Counted from the first letter of the stretch, positions 1 through 6,775 are shown. The stretch: DNA of 8,998 nt from Actinomycetes bacterium (GCA_023432305.1 JAEYUT010000243.1:1-8998); one strand, 5' to 3'. The notes: generated by a model not told the origin, from the sequence alone. Translations and numbers: made by a program.

Positions 1-524
1 GTGGATCCGACAGTGCCATCAGCCATGACGCCCTTCTGGCCGTTCGTCACGGTGAAGCCCAGGAGGTGCCAGTACTGCGCGCCGTCCAGGTGGAACACGT
101 ACCCGCCCTTCACGCCCCCGCCGTCGAGCACAGCGTCCTGAGGGCCGCACAGGGTGATGAGCTCCGCAGCGGTGCCGGAGGTCGAGGCGACGAACTCGCC
201 TTCGTACCGTCCCGGCTGCATCACGATGACATCCCCTGGCCCTGCCTCGGCGAGCGCCGACGAGAGCTCCTCGGCGTCAGCGACCGTCCGAGTGGCATCC
301 GGACAGCCCTCGATGTCGACTGCCGACTCCGGGACGTCCGACTTCTCGGTTTCCGTCGGGCTCGGCGTCTCGGTGCGTCCTGGTGTGCTTGTGGGAGCGG
401 CCTCGGGAGTCGCGGGGGCCCCGAGGAGCACCGTGACGGTCCAGATGAGCGCGACCACGACACCCCCCGCGACGAAGGCGAGCGTCGCAAGAAGCCAGGG
501 GCGGGCGAGGAGCGCAGCGATCAT
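1..524 (-). CDS. Membrane-anchored right-handed beta-helix protein (N-terminal part, third gene of polysaccharide unit)
   Basis: Partial gene: it starts with ATG at 524 and runs off the left edge without a stop, giving 174 residues. Residues about 9-34 form one hydrophobic segment (WLLATLAFVAGGVVVALIWT). A Pro/Thr/Ser/Glu-rich linker follows at about 37-68, then the typical opening of a beta-helix polysaccharide-active protein: a VADAEELSSALAEAGPGDVI stretch (81-100), then PGRYEGEF, then LDGGGVKGGYVFHLDGAQYWHLLGFTVTNGQKGV. This resembles pectate-lyase-like, chondroitinase B/alginate lyase (PL6) and DUF1565/NosD proteins. The expected topology is a short cytoplasmic end, one membrane helix and an extracytoplasmic beta-helix. 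The ATG overlaps the stop of the preceding gene (ATGA), and GGAG lies 8 bases before it, so translation is probably coupled. The catalytic region lies outside the window, so lyase, epimerase and non-catalytic binding cannot be told apart. Confidence 0.85.
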   Translation of the reverse strand, partial: MIAALLARPWLLATLAFVAGGVVVALIWTVTVLLGAPATPEAAPTSTPGRTETPSPTETEKSDVPESAVDIEGCPDATRTVADAEELSSALAEAGPGDVIVMQPGRYEGEFVASTSGTAAELITLCGPQDAVLDGGGVKGGYVFHLDGAQYWHLLGFTVTNGQKGVMADGTVGS

Positions 525-2464
525 GCTGCACGCTCCGATCCCGCAGTCGACGTCTGCTCGATCGTCGACACCGGATCGACGGTCTGAGCGACCTGCGCCG
601 TCGCCGATGCGGCTGACCGCTCCGGGGGGCGAACCGGCTCACGCCCGTAATCCCGCGGATCGGCGATGCCGGCGGTGAGCGACGACAGCGGCATATGCGA
701 GCTGTACGGGTGGGTCGGACCCGACCGCGGGTGCCGACGGCGCAGTCCCGTGACGGCCGTGACCAGCACGATGAGTCCGAGAGCGATCCACACGATCGTG
801 AGCGGCTGGAAGATTCCGCGCAGGATCACATCGAGCGGCTTGGTGCTCTGCCATGACGTGATGTCGTTGCCTCGGATGACGGCGTCGGACTCGGACCGTG
901 CGGCGTCGATCGCACTCGAGCCGCGCCCGGCGACCGTGTTGTTGCTGACTGTGACAGCAGCGAGATCCCGGATGATCGTCACCCCGTGGTTGCTGACGTC
1001 GGTCACCGTGTTGCGGTCGATGGTGCCGGTGGCATCGCGCAGGTAGATGCCGATCTCGCCACCGGCGACGGAGTTGCCCTGCACGAGGGCATCGCGCACG
1101 CCGTCGCGGAGCGCGATGCCCTGCTCGGTCGAGTTCTCCACGATGTTGTCCGTGATGGTGACGCCGTCGACGTCATCCGCGACGACGATGCCCATCGCGT
1201 GACCGTCGACGGTGTTGCCGTCGAGAACGAGCTGTCGGCCCCCCACCGCCTCGATCCCGTAGCGGCCGTTGCCGCGGACGAGGGAGTCGTTCACGGCGTT
1301 GTTGCCGTAGCTGCCGGTCGGTGCGCCGGTGGCACTGGGGCCGCCCGCAAGCGGTCCTCCTTCGAGGGTGACGCCATTGCGCCCATTCGCCTCTGCGGAG
1401 AGTCGATCGACGATGACTCCGGTGGTGGCGCGCGCGAGACGCAGACCGTCCACCCCGTTGCCGGAGGCGGTGCTGTTGTGCACCACGGTGTCGGTCACTC
1501 CGCGGTGCAGCACGAGGCCGTCCACGAGGTTGTCGGCGAAGGTGGAGTCGCGGATGTCGACACCTGCCGCACTCGTGACGAACAGCCCGAACGCGTTCGC
1601 TCGGCTCTCGACATCGTCGATGTCGGCGGAGACGAAGCTGTAGGCGCCGAGGTTGGGCGCGAGGTTGAGGGACTCGGCCCCGCCCACGGGAAGCAGCTCC
1701 TCGCCGTACACGGACGGCGCGCCCGGATCGGCCACGGCCTTCTCTTCGCCGTCTCCGGTGAAGGTCTCCGGCGGAGCCGTACCGGTCAGGGCGACGCCAC
1801 CCGTCGCGCCGGACCAGAATCCCAGGTCATGGAAGCGCGCGTGCGCGAGGGTCGCATGGCCGCCTGTCACCCTCAGATATGCCCGCCCGTCGGAGGTCTC
1901 CGCATCGGGTGCGTTCGCGCCCGGGTCCCATCCGGAGATCTCGACCGGCCGCTCGGCGGTCCCCGCGATCTCGAGCCCGCCTCCGATCGTGACGATCGAC
2001 ACGAACGCGGACGGCGAACTCGCGAGCCGCAGCACGAGGCCCTCCTGCGAGGACAGCTTCAGGGTGGCGCCCTGCTCGACCACGATGTTCTCGCTCAGCA
2101 GATACGAGCCATCCGGCTGGCGCACGAATGTGCTGGGTGCGTACTGGAGCAGATCATCGAGTGTGTACGGCGCGTCGCGCCGGACGAGCACGAGGGTGTA
2201 GGTGTTGCCCGTCACCAGCCGGTACGGGCGTCCCTGGTTCGCGTTCGTCCATCCCGCCGCATTCGAGATCGATCGGACGTCGATGAGTCGGCGATCCTCG
2301 GCTGCGACGAGCAGCGATTCGAGAGCGGGGTCACCGGGATAGGGCTGGCCCACGACGACCTCGTTCCCGTCAGGTTCGGCGGCCTGCGCAGTCTGCGGCG
2401 CCAGCATCGCCGACGCGACACCGATGACGAGAGCCGCGCGCAGAAGCATCGATCGGCGGGACAT
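521..2464 (-). CDS. Secreted, C-terminally anchored AlgG-like right-handed beta-helix protein
   Basis: Protein of 647 residues. Residues 1-29 are a signal peptide (MSRRSMLLRAALVIG..., cleavage near AQA-AEP). The reading frame stays open upstream, but the start is fixed by this signal peptide, by GAGGTGG 7 bases before the ATG, and by overlap with the upstream stop (TGATG). Residues about 120-280 follow the layout of the alginate C5-epimerase AlgG: a WDPGANAPD segment, GRAYLRVTGG, and LGFWSGATGGVALTG. Residues about 285-535 are repeated beta-helix coils rich in GNxV and DGLxL patterns. The AlgG catalytic DPHD appears here as VLHR around His320. Residues about 549-573 form a membrane helix followed by RRRH, leaving a cytoplasmic tail of about 74 residues rich in Ser, Thr and Pro. 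It therefore sits outside the membrane, tethered beside the synthase encoded just upstream. Likely role: modifying or guiding the nascent polymer. Homology to AlgG was judged from remembered family sequence, and activity is uncertain. Confidence 0.88.
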   Translation of the reverse strand: MSRRSMLLRAALVIGVASAMLAPQTAQAAEPDGNEVVVGQPYPGDPALESLLVAAEDRRLIDVRSISNAAGWTNANQGRPYRLVTGNTYTLVLVRRDAPYTLDDLLQYAPSTFVRQPDGSYLLSENIVVEQGATLKLSSQEGLVLRLASSPSAFVSIVTIGGGLEIAGTAERPVEISGWDPGANAPDAETSDGRAYLRVTGGHATLAHARFHDLGFWSGATGGVALTGTAPPETFTGDGEEKAVADPGAPSVYGEELLPVGGAESLNLAPNLGAYSFVSADIDDVESRANAFGLFVTSAAGVDIRDSTFADNLVDGLVLHRGVTDTVVHNSTASGNGVDGLRLARATTGVIVDRLSAEANGRNGVTLEGGPLAGGPSATGAPTGSYGNNAVNDSLVRGNGRYGIEAVGGRQLVLDGNTVDGHAMGIVVADDVDGVTITDNIVENSTEQGIALRDGVRDALVQGNSVAGGEIGIYLRDATGTIDRNTVTDVSNHGVTIIRDLAAVTVSNNTVAGRGSSAIDAARSESDAVIRGNDITSWQSTKPLDVILRGIFQPLTIVWIALGLIVLVTAVTGLRRRHPRSGPTHPYSSHMPLSSLTAGIADPRDYGREPVRPPERSAASATAQVAQTVDPVSTIEQTSTAGSERAA

Positions 2465-3750
2465 CACGCCACCACCTCGGCCACCAGCGTGCGGGCGGTC
2501 TGCCCGTCGCCGCCGACGCGATCCGCGTGACGGGTGAGCCATCCCTGCTTGTTCATCGTGATGAACGCATACATCTTGAGAGGGAGCGCGATGACGATGA
2601 CCGTGAGCGTGACGACGGGGAGGATGAGGATGTCCAGAGGGTGCCGTCGAAGGTGCGAGATGCCGCGGATCCCGCGCCCGATGAGCAGCCATGCCACGAC
2701 GGCCCAGATGCCGATGGTGCTGAGCTCCAGCCTGCTGAAGATGATGTAGCCGACCGTGAGTCCCATCGTGACGGGGGTGAGGAGGATCTGCAGAACCGTG
2801 ATCTTGGTCACGAACGGCACCCTCCAGAGCCAGCCCTTCGCGATCGCCGTGAGGTACGTCCGATACGAGTTCCGGCTCCAGCGCACACGCTGCTTCACGA
2901 AGGCCCGGAAGCTCGAGGGGAACATCGACAGGGCCCGAGCGGAGCGCTGGTGCACCGTGCGGTACCCAGACGCGAGCACGAGCCACGTGAGCCGCCCGTC
3001 GTCGCCGGAGATGCAGCGGCGCCCGAGGAAGAACTCGTTCTCGAGGTTGTCCAGCACCGGCAGCACGGCATCGCGCCGGTAGACGGCGGTGCGTCCGGAG
3101 ATGCACGCGACGGCGCCTTTGCTGCCCATGGCCGGAACGTAGTTGTAGTAGCGCAGGTCGACGAGCCAGTCGGCCACCATGCGCCAGAGGCTCGAGTGCC
3201 GCTGATACACGTTCTGCTGCGTGCTCACTCCGCCCACGCGAGGGTCCGCGAACGGCATCTGCACGTTCTCCAGCAGTCCTGGAGTCCACGAGGTGTCCGA
3301 GTCGGTGAGCACGAGGATCTCGCTCGTTGCGAGCCTGATTCCGGCCCCGAGCGCCGACCGCTTGCCGGCGTGGTGGAAGAGGATCGGCCGGATGCGGTCG
3401 TCCCCGAGCGCGACGATCCGGTCGTAGGCGTCGAGGTCGGCGACGTCGAGCACGATGATGATCTCGGTGGGCTTCTGTTCGCGCCACGTCTCCAGGCACC
3501 GCATCAGAATGTCCGGATCTTCGTGGAACGACGGCACGATGACGGATGTGGTCGTGCGGAAATCGGTGACGATGGGCTTCGTCCGCGCGGAGAGGATCAC
3601 GCGGTACAGCCACAGCGCCCACACGATCGTGCCCGCGATCGCGAGCGGGAAGTACGGCGCGAGCGAGGTGATCAGGTCACCGAGATACGACCAGCTGAAC
3701 TGGATCTCGTCGGTCCAGGCAGTGGGAGCGGAAACAGCGGAACGGAGCAT
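2464..3750 (-). CDS. Processive family 2 glycosyltransferase, hyaluronan synthase/Alg8-like
   Basis: Membrane synthase of 428 residues that should polymerise a nucleotide sugar on the cytoplasmic side and export the chain. Residues 30-54 form an N-terminal membrane helix. The GT-A domain follows: SVIVPSFHE (69-77), DVAD with D102, HHAGKRSALGAG (126-137), the metal-binding TDSD (149-152), the acceptor-side GDD (249-251) and the product-binding QRVRW (287-291). All motifs needed for a processive GT2 are present. Membrane segments follow at about 314-336, 345-365 and 373-398. The frame is open 22 codons further upstream, but ATG 3750 is chosen because GAGGAG (3756-3761) lies 5 bases before it and the extension has no family-like sequence. 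It is the first gene of a coupled unit with two beta-helix proteins. Hyaluronan, a polymannuronate-like chain, and another glycan are all possible. No UDP-sugar dehydrogenase lies in the window to decide. Confidence 0.93.
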   Translation of the reverse strand: MLRSAVSAPTAWTDEIQFSWSYLGDLITSLAPYFPLAIAGTIVWALWLYRVILSARTKPIVTDFRTTTSVIVPSFHEDPDILMRCLETWREQKPTEIIIVLDVADLDAYDRIVALGDDRIRPILFHHAGKRSALGAGIRLATSEILVLTDSDTSWTPGLLENVQMPFADPRVGGVSTQQNVYQRHSSLWRMVADWLVDLRYYNYVPAMGSKGAVACISGRTAVYRRDAVLPVLDNLENEFFLGRRCISGDDGRLTWLVLASGYRTVHQRSARALSMFPSSFRAFVKQRVRWSRNSYRTYLTAIAKGWLWRVPFVTKITVLQILLTPVTMGLTVGYIIFSRLELSTIGIWAVVAWLLIGRGIRGISHLRRHPLDILILPVVTLTVIVIALPLKMYAFITMNKQGWLTRHADRVGGDGQTARTLVAEVVA

Positions 3751-3755
3751 CGGAA

Positions 3756-3761
3756 CTCCTC
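3756..3761 (-). promoter_or_regulatory. Ribosome binding site of the glycosyltransferase
   Basis: GAGGAG, 5 bases before ATG 3750 on the minus strand. It decides between this start and the longer open frame beginning at 3816. Confidence 0.8.
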
Positions 3762-3856
3762 GGGGGGAAGGGGCGTCGGTCTGCATCCGCCGACAGCGCG
3801 GCCGCGCAGTGCGCACGGGTCCGAGGAGGGGTCTTCGTCGACCGCTGGCGAGCTGT

Positions 3857-3885
3857 CTCCATCCCCCGGATCTCGGGGTTCGGAG
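3857..3885 (-). other. Hairpin in the leader of the glycosyltransferase operon
   Basis: The inner stem CCCCG/CGGGG (3864-3868 with 3874-3878) encloses a 5-base loop. An outer stem CTCC/GGAG (3857-3860 with 3882-3885) surrounds it, separated by a symmetric 3-base internal loop. It would lie about 20-50 bases into the leader if transcription starts near 3906. No run of T follows, so it is not an obvious terminator. A role in mRNA stability or translation is inference only. Confidence 0.35.
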
Positions 3886-3912
3886 GTGAGAACGTCATCG
3901 GCTGATAGAGGG

Positions 3913-3941
3913 ACACTCCCACCCGCACCGGACCAGGTCAA
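3913..3941 (-). promoter_or_regulatory. Candidate promoter of the polysaccharide operon
   Basis: On the minus strand TTGACC (3941-3936) lies 17 bases before GAGTGT (3918-3913). This fits an actinobacterial housekeeping promoter with a near-perfect -35 and a -10 that deviates from TANNNT only at its first base. It predicts a start near 3906 and a leader of about 155 bases before ATG 3750. Confidence 0.5.
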
Positions 3942-3955
3942 CGGCTTCCGAACCC

Positions 3956-3985
3956 GTCACAGCGGATCGTCACGCGCTGTTCACA
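3956..3985. promoter_or_regulatory. Cluster of GTCAC repeats, candidate MtrA-type binding site
   Basis: On the plus strand GTCACAGCG occurs at 3956-3964, GTCACGCGC at 3969-3977 (13 bases later) and a looser GTTCACA at 3979-3985. They are direct repeats in non-coding DNA, 15-44 bases upstream of the -35 of the polysaccharide operon, where an activator would sit. GTCACAGCG is the 9-mer reported for MtrA of mycobacteria, a response regulator found throughout actinobacteria. The regulator assignment is inference. Confidence 0.4.
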
Positions 3986-4005
3986 TCGACATGCGCCCCG
4001 AAACC

Positions 4006-4025
4006 TGCCGGACATCTGTCCGGCA
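4006..4025 (-). terminator. Hairpin terminator after the CPBP protease gene
   Basis: Perfect inverted repeat TGCCGGACA/TGTCCGGCA with only 2 bases between the arms, about 20 bases after the stop of the minus-strand protease gene. In the direction of transcription it is followed by GGTTTCGG, a short T tract. It is also a 20-bp palindrome, so a protein-binding site is possible but less likely. Confidence 0.6.
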
Positions 4026-4044
4026 AGCGACAGCACTCCCGTCG

Positions 4045-5205
4045 TCAGCGTGCGGACGGGGCCTCCAGGTCGCGACGACGCGCGATGCCCTGGCGGCTCG
4101 CCATCCGGTCCACCCACAGCACGTAGGCGACGGTCAGCACGAGCTGCGTGAGCGGCGCCAGCGGCCCGCTGCCCTCGGAGCCCATCTGCGTGGTGCCCTG
4201 GATGCCGCTCGTGAGCACGAGGAACGCGGCCACGTTGTTGATGACGTGCAGGGCGATCGCCGCTTCGAGGCCGCCGGTGCGCAGGGTGACGATGGCGAAT
4301 CCGAGCCCCATGACGGCGACGCTCAGCATCCCCCAGATCTCGTACTGGGTGTGCCCGATCGTGAACAGGATCGTCGCGATCACGACCGCGAGCGGCCAGG
4401 CCTTCACCCACGCCCCGATCACCTGCAGAAGCAGTCCGCGGAAGACGTACTCCTCCGCCGTGGCCTGCAGCGGCACGAGCAGCACGATGATGACCGCGAG
4501 CAGCGCGAAGCGCGCAGGGTCGACCTCGACCGGCGTGATCGTCTCGCCGGCGAGCGGCGCCATGATCCACGGGAGGGCGATCGACACGGCCGTCACGACG
4601 AGCGCGGGAACGGCGCACCACAGCATCCACCGCCAGCGCAGACGGAATGCGACCGAGCTTGTGACCCCCACCGGCCGGATCCCGGCGCACAGCAGAGCCA
4701 GCGGGACGAGCGGCAGCAGCACCGCGAGCGAACCGAGGAGCATCACGAGGCTCAGCGGATTGGTGATGTCGCTCAGCAGCGCGACGAGCCAGTCGCCGAA
4801 ATCGGGGCGTGCGAGGTCATCGAAGGTGACCTGGCCGAGGGCGAATGCGACCGCGAACCAGAGGAGGTTGAGCGCCAGAAGCGCGGTGAGAGCGAACACC
4901 CCGAACAGCAGCACCGCGACGAGAGGGCGCCACCAGCGGTAGCGCGGATTCGTGCGATACAGGCGGTGGTACGCCGTCGGCGACTCCACAGGGGGTGGCG
5001 GAGGCGGCAGCTGCATCCAGCTTCCGGGGGCCATGACCGGCCCGGCCGGTGCACCCTGACCGTACGGCTGCGGCCAGACCGGTGCACCCGCACCGTATGG
5101 CTGCGGAGGCCCCGCGATCGGCTGCGCCCCGGTGGGCTCGACAGGCGCGAACGGAGGGGGCGCGGACGCGCCGCGATCAGCAGGCGGGGGGACCGAGTCT
5201 GTCAT
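4045..5205 (-). CDS. CPBP family intramembrane metalloprotease (CAAX protease/Abi type)
   Basis: Membrane protein of 386 residues. Residues 1-75 are a proline-rich, disordered cytoplasmic region with two copies of PQPYGxGAP. About eight membrane helices follow between residues 92 and 365. The catalytic motifs of the CPBP (Rce1-like) family are complete: EEYVFRG (Glu251, Glu252, Arg256), His285 in FTIGH, and HVINN (His320, Asn324). The family cleaves peptides or prenylated proteins within the membrane; the substrate here is unknown. ATG 5205 is chosen, but GGAG lies only 2 bases before it. A TTG at 5217 would add four residues and has no ribosome binding site. The gene follows glycyl-tRNA synthetase after 67 bases that include a hairpin, so it may be read partly by read-through. 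Confidence 0.92.
   Translation of the reverse strand: MTDSVPPPADRGASAPPPFAPVEPTGAQPIAGPPQPYGAGAPVWPQPYGQGAPAGPVMAPGSWMQLPPPPPPVESPTAYHRLYRTNPRYRWWRPLVAVLLFGVFALTALLALNLLWFAVAFALGQVTFDDLARPDFGDWLVALLSDITNPLSLVMLLGSLAVLLPLVPLALLCAGIRPVGVTSSVAFRLRWRWMLWCAVPALVVTAVSIALPWIMAPLAGETITPVEVDPARFALLAVIIVLLVPLQATAEEYVFRGLLLQVIGAWVKAWPLAVVIATILFTIGHTQYEIWGMLSVAVMGLGFAIVTLRTGGLEAAIALHVINNVAAFLVLTSGIQGTTQMGSEGSGPLAPLTQLVLTVAYVLWVDRMASRQGIARRRDLEAPSAR
5046..5106. repeat. Two copies of a 28-bp near-identical repeat, 33-bp period
   Basis: Copies at 5046-5073 and 5079-5106 differ at three positions. The 33-bp offset keeps the frame and encodes the 11-residue proline/glycine-rich unit (PQPYGAGAPVW and PQPYGQGAPAG) in the cytoplasmic N-terminus of the CPBP protease. 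This looks like expansion of a low-complexity linker. Confidence 0.75.
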
Positions 5206-5230
5206 CTCTCCAGTCAATCAGGAGCGCCGC

Positions 5231-5264
5231 GAGCCCGCCTCCGTCGAACGGCGGAGGCGGGCTC
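5231..5264 (-). terminator. Strong hairpin terminator after glycyl-tRNA synthetase
   Basis: A perfect 13-bp inverted repeat, GAGCCCGCCTCCG (5231-5243) and its complement (5252-5264), with an 8-base loop. It starts 9 bases after the stop of the synthetase gene. No T run follows, which is common in high-GC actinobacteria. Confidence 0.75.
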
Positions 5265-5272
5265 GGATGGCG

Positions 5273-6658
5273 TCAGGCGCCGCGCAGGCGCTCCGCGAGG
5301 TAGCCGTGCAGGCGGTCGAGCGAGACGCGCTCCTGCGACATCGTGTCGCGCTCGCGCACGGTGACGGCCTTGTCCTCGAGGGTGTCGAAGTCGACCGTGA
5401 CCGCGAACGGCGTGCCGATCTCGTCCTGGCGGCGGTAGCGGCGTCCGATCGCACCCGCATCGTCGAATTCGATCGCCCAGTCTTCGCGCAGATCCGCGGC
5501 GAGCTCGCGCGCGACAGGCGAGAGCTGCTCGTTGCGCGAAAGCGGAAGCACGGCGGCCTTCACGGGCGCGAGGCGACGGTCGAGGCGCAGCACCGTCCGC
5601 ACATCGGTGCCGCCCTTCGCGTTCGGCGCCTCGTCTTCGCTGTAGGCGTCAATGAGGAACGCCATGAGCGCGCGCGTGAGACCGAATGCGGGCTCGATCA
5701 CGTACGGGATCCAGCGCTCGTTCGTGGTCTGGTCGAAGTACGACAGATCCTTGCCCGACTTCTCGGAGTGGGTCTTGAGGTCGAAGTCGGTGCGGTTCGC
5801 GATGCCCATGAGCTCGCCCCACTCGCCCGAGGCGAAGTTGAAGCGGTACTCCACGTCGACGGTGCGCTTCGAGTAGTGGCTGAGCTTCTCCTGCGGGTGC
5901 TCGTAGAGGCGCAGGTTCTCGGGCTTGATCCCGAGGCCCGTGTACCAGTCGTGCGACGCGTCGATCCAGTACTGGTGCCACTCTTCGTCGGTGCCGGGCT
6001 TGACGAAGAACTCCATCTCCATCTGCTCGAACTCGCGCGTGCGGAAGATGAAGTTGCCGGGCGTGATCTCGTTGCGGAAGCTCTTGCCGATCTGGGCGAT
6101 GCCGAACGGAGGCTTCATGCGCGAGCTCGAGAGCACGTTCGCGAAGTTGACGAAGATGCCCTGCGCCGTCTCGGGGCGCAGGTAGTGCATGCCCTCTTCG
6201 TCGTCGACCGGGCCGAGGAACGTCTTCAGAAGACCCGAGAACGCGCGGGGCTCCGTCCACTGGCCGCGCGTGCCGCAGTTCTCGCAGACGATCTCGGCGA
6301 GCCCGCCCTCGGGGGCGCGCCCCTTCTTCTCCTCGAAGGACTCGATGAGGTGGTCTTCGCGGTAGCGCTTGTGGCAGTTGGTGCACTCGACGAGCGGGTC
6401 GGAGAAGACCTCGACGTGGCCCGACGCCTCCCAGACCTGGCGCGGGAGGATCACGGAGGAGTCGATGCCGACGATGTCGTCACGGCGCTGCACCATGAAC
6501 TTCCACCACTCGCGCTTGATGTTCTCCTTGAGCGCGGTGCCGAGGGGCCCGTAGTCCCATGCGGATCGCGATCCGCCGTAGATCTCACCCGCCTGGTACA
6601 CGAAACCGCGACGCTTCGCGAGCGAGATGACCTGGTCGAGCGGGTTGGACGATGCCAC
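5273..6658 (-). CDS. glyS: Glycyl-tRNA synthetase (homodimeric class II type)
   Basis: Charges tRNA-Gly in the cytoplasm. The 461 residues match the single-chain alpha2 type used by actinobacteria. Visible landmarks: the opening [23 protein letters not shown] (36-40); a zinc-binding pair CTNC (92-95) and CENC (125-128); RPETAQGIF (161-169); motif 2, from GKSFRNE (191-197) through [14 protein letters not shown] (205-218); motif 3 [10 protein letters not shown] (326-335); and the anticodon-binding domain from about 365 to the end. The start is set at GTG 6658 because GGAG (6665-6668) stands 6 bases before it. An in-frame TTG at 6670 would overlap that ribosome binding site. The gene is complete, with all core motifs intact. 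Its 5' leader carries two small hairpins, and a strong terminator follows. Confidence 0.97.
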   Translation of the reverse strand: MASSNPLDQVISLAKRRGFVYQAGEIYGGSRSAWDYGPLGTALKENIKREWWKFMVQRRDDIVGIDSSVILPRQVWEASGHVEVFSDPLVECTNCHKRYREDHLIESFEEKKGRAPEGGLAEIVCENCGTRGQWTEPRAFSGLLKTFLGPVDDEEGMHYLRPETAQGIFVNFANVLSSSRMKPPFGIAQIGKSFRNEITPGNFIFRTREFEQMEMEFFVKPGTDEEWHQYWIDASHDWYTGLGIKPENLRLYEHPQEKLSHYSKRTVDVEYRFNFASGEWGELMGIANRTDFDLKTHSEKSGKDLSYFDQTTNERWIPYVIEPAFGLTRALMAFLIDAYSEDEAPNAKGGTDVRTVLRLDRRLAPVKAAVLPLSRNEQLSPVARELAADLREDWAIEFDDAGAIGRRYRRQDEIGTPFAVTVDFDTLEDKAVTVRERDTMSQERVSLDRLHGYLAERLRGA

Positions 6659-6664
6659 GGGTGA

Positions 6665-6668
6665 CTCC
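6665..6668 (-). promoter_or_regulatory. Ribosome binding site setting the GTG start of glyS
   Basis: GGAG, 6 bases before GTG 6658 on the minus strand. It overlaps the alternative TTG at 6670, which therefore cannot be the main start. Confidence 0.65.
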
Positions 6669-6680
6669 AAGCTGGTCGGG

Positions 6681-6719
6681 CCGCGCTGGCTTGCGCGGTC
6701 TGAGGGGTGTGAATACCCC
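6681..6719 (-). other. Two short hairpins in the glyS leader
   Basis: CCGCGC/GCGCGG (6681-6686 with 6693-6698, 6-base loop) and GGGGT/ACCCC (6704-6708 with 6715-6719, 6-base loop). Both lie between the candidate promoter and the ribosome binding site of glyS. They are too small for a T-box, and no T-box anti-terminator sequence was seen. Confidence 0.3.
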
Positions 6720-6725
6720 AGCCTA
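6720..6725 (-). promoter_or_regulatory. Candidate -10 element of glyS
   Basis: TAGGCT on the minus strand matches TANNNT. The hexamer 17 bases upstream (CTGGCC) is a poor -35. It would give a leader of about 55 bases. Confidence 0.35.
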
Positions 6726-6740
6726 TCGACCGGAAGGTGC

Positions 6741-6774
6741 AGGCCAGCGCAGGAGGCGCCGGCGGCGCGGCCTG
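6741..6774 (-). terminator. Possible hairpin terminator after the PLP enzyme gene
   Basis: Just after the stop at 6776 the DNA is extremely GC-rich and self-complementary, for example GCGCC/GGCGC (6756-6760 with 6764-6768) nested near GGCC-rich flanks. There is no T tract and several foldings compete, so this is a weak call. Confidence 0.3.
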
Positions 6775-6775
6775 T

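Noticed and set aside
1000..1640. Tandem repeat array or CRISPR-like structure in the beta-helix gene
   Set aside because: The periodicity is at the protein level (beta-helix coils with varied DNA); there are no identical repeats and no spacers.
986..2530. A 514-codon plus-strand frame rich in Val, Asp and Gly
   Set aside because: It is antisense to the beta-helix gene and mirrors that gene's repeats; it has no plausible ribosome binding site or domain.
2465..3622. An N-terminal extension that would make the AlgG-like protein 1033 residues
   Set aside because: This stretch is the out-of-frame shadow of the glycosyltransferase gene: it is Arg/His/Pro-rich without family motifs, while a signal peptide and ribosome binding site mark the true start at 2464.
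3751..3906. A c-di-AMP or other known riboswitch in the synthase leader
   Set aside because: No conserved riboswitch core could be recognised; only a simple hairpin is supported.
2527..5364. A 945-codon open frame on the plus strand
   Set aside because: It lies antisense to the glycosyltransferase and CPBP genes, and its composition (Arg, Asp, His, Glu) is typical of a high-GC shadow frame.
5132..6664. A 510-codon open frame on the plus strand
   Set aside because: It is antisense to glycyl-tRNA synthetase, whose family motifs are all on the minus strand.
6659..6775. A T-box riboswitch before glyS
   Set aside because: Only about 60 bases of leader with two tiny hairpins are available, with no specifier loop, no T-box sequence and no terminator/anti-terminator pair.
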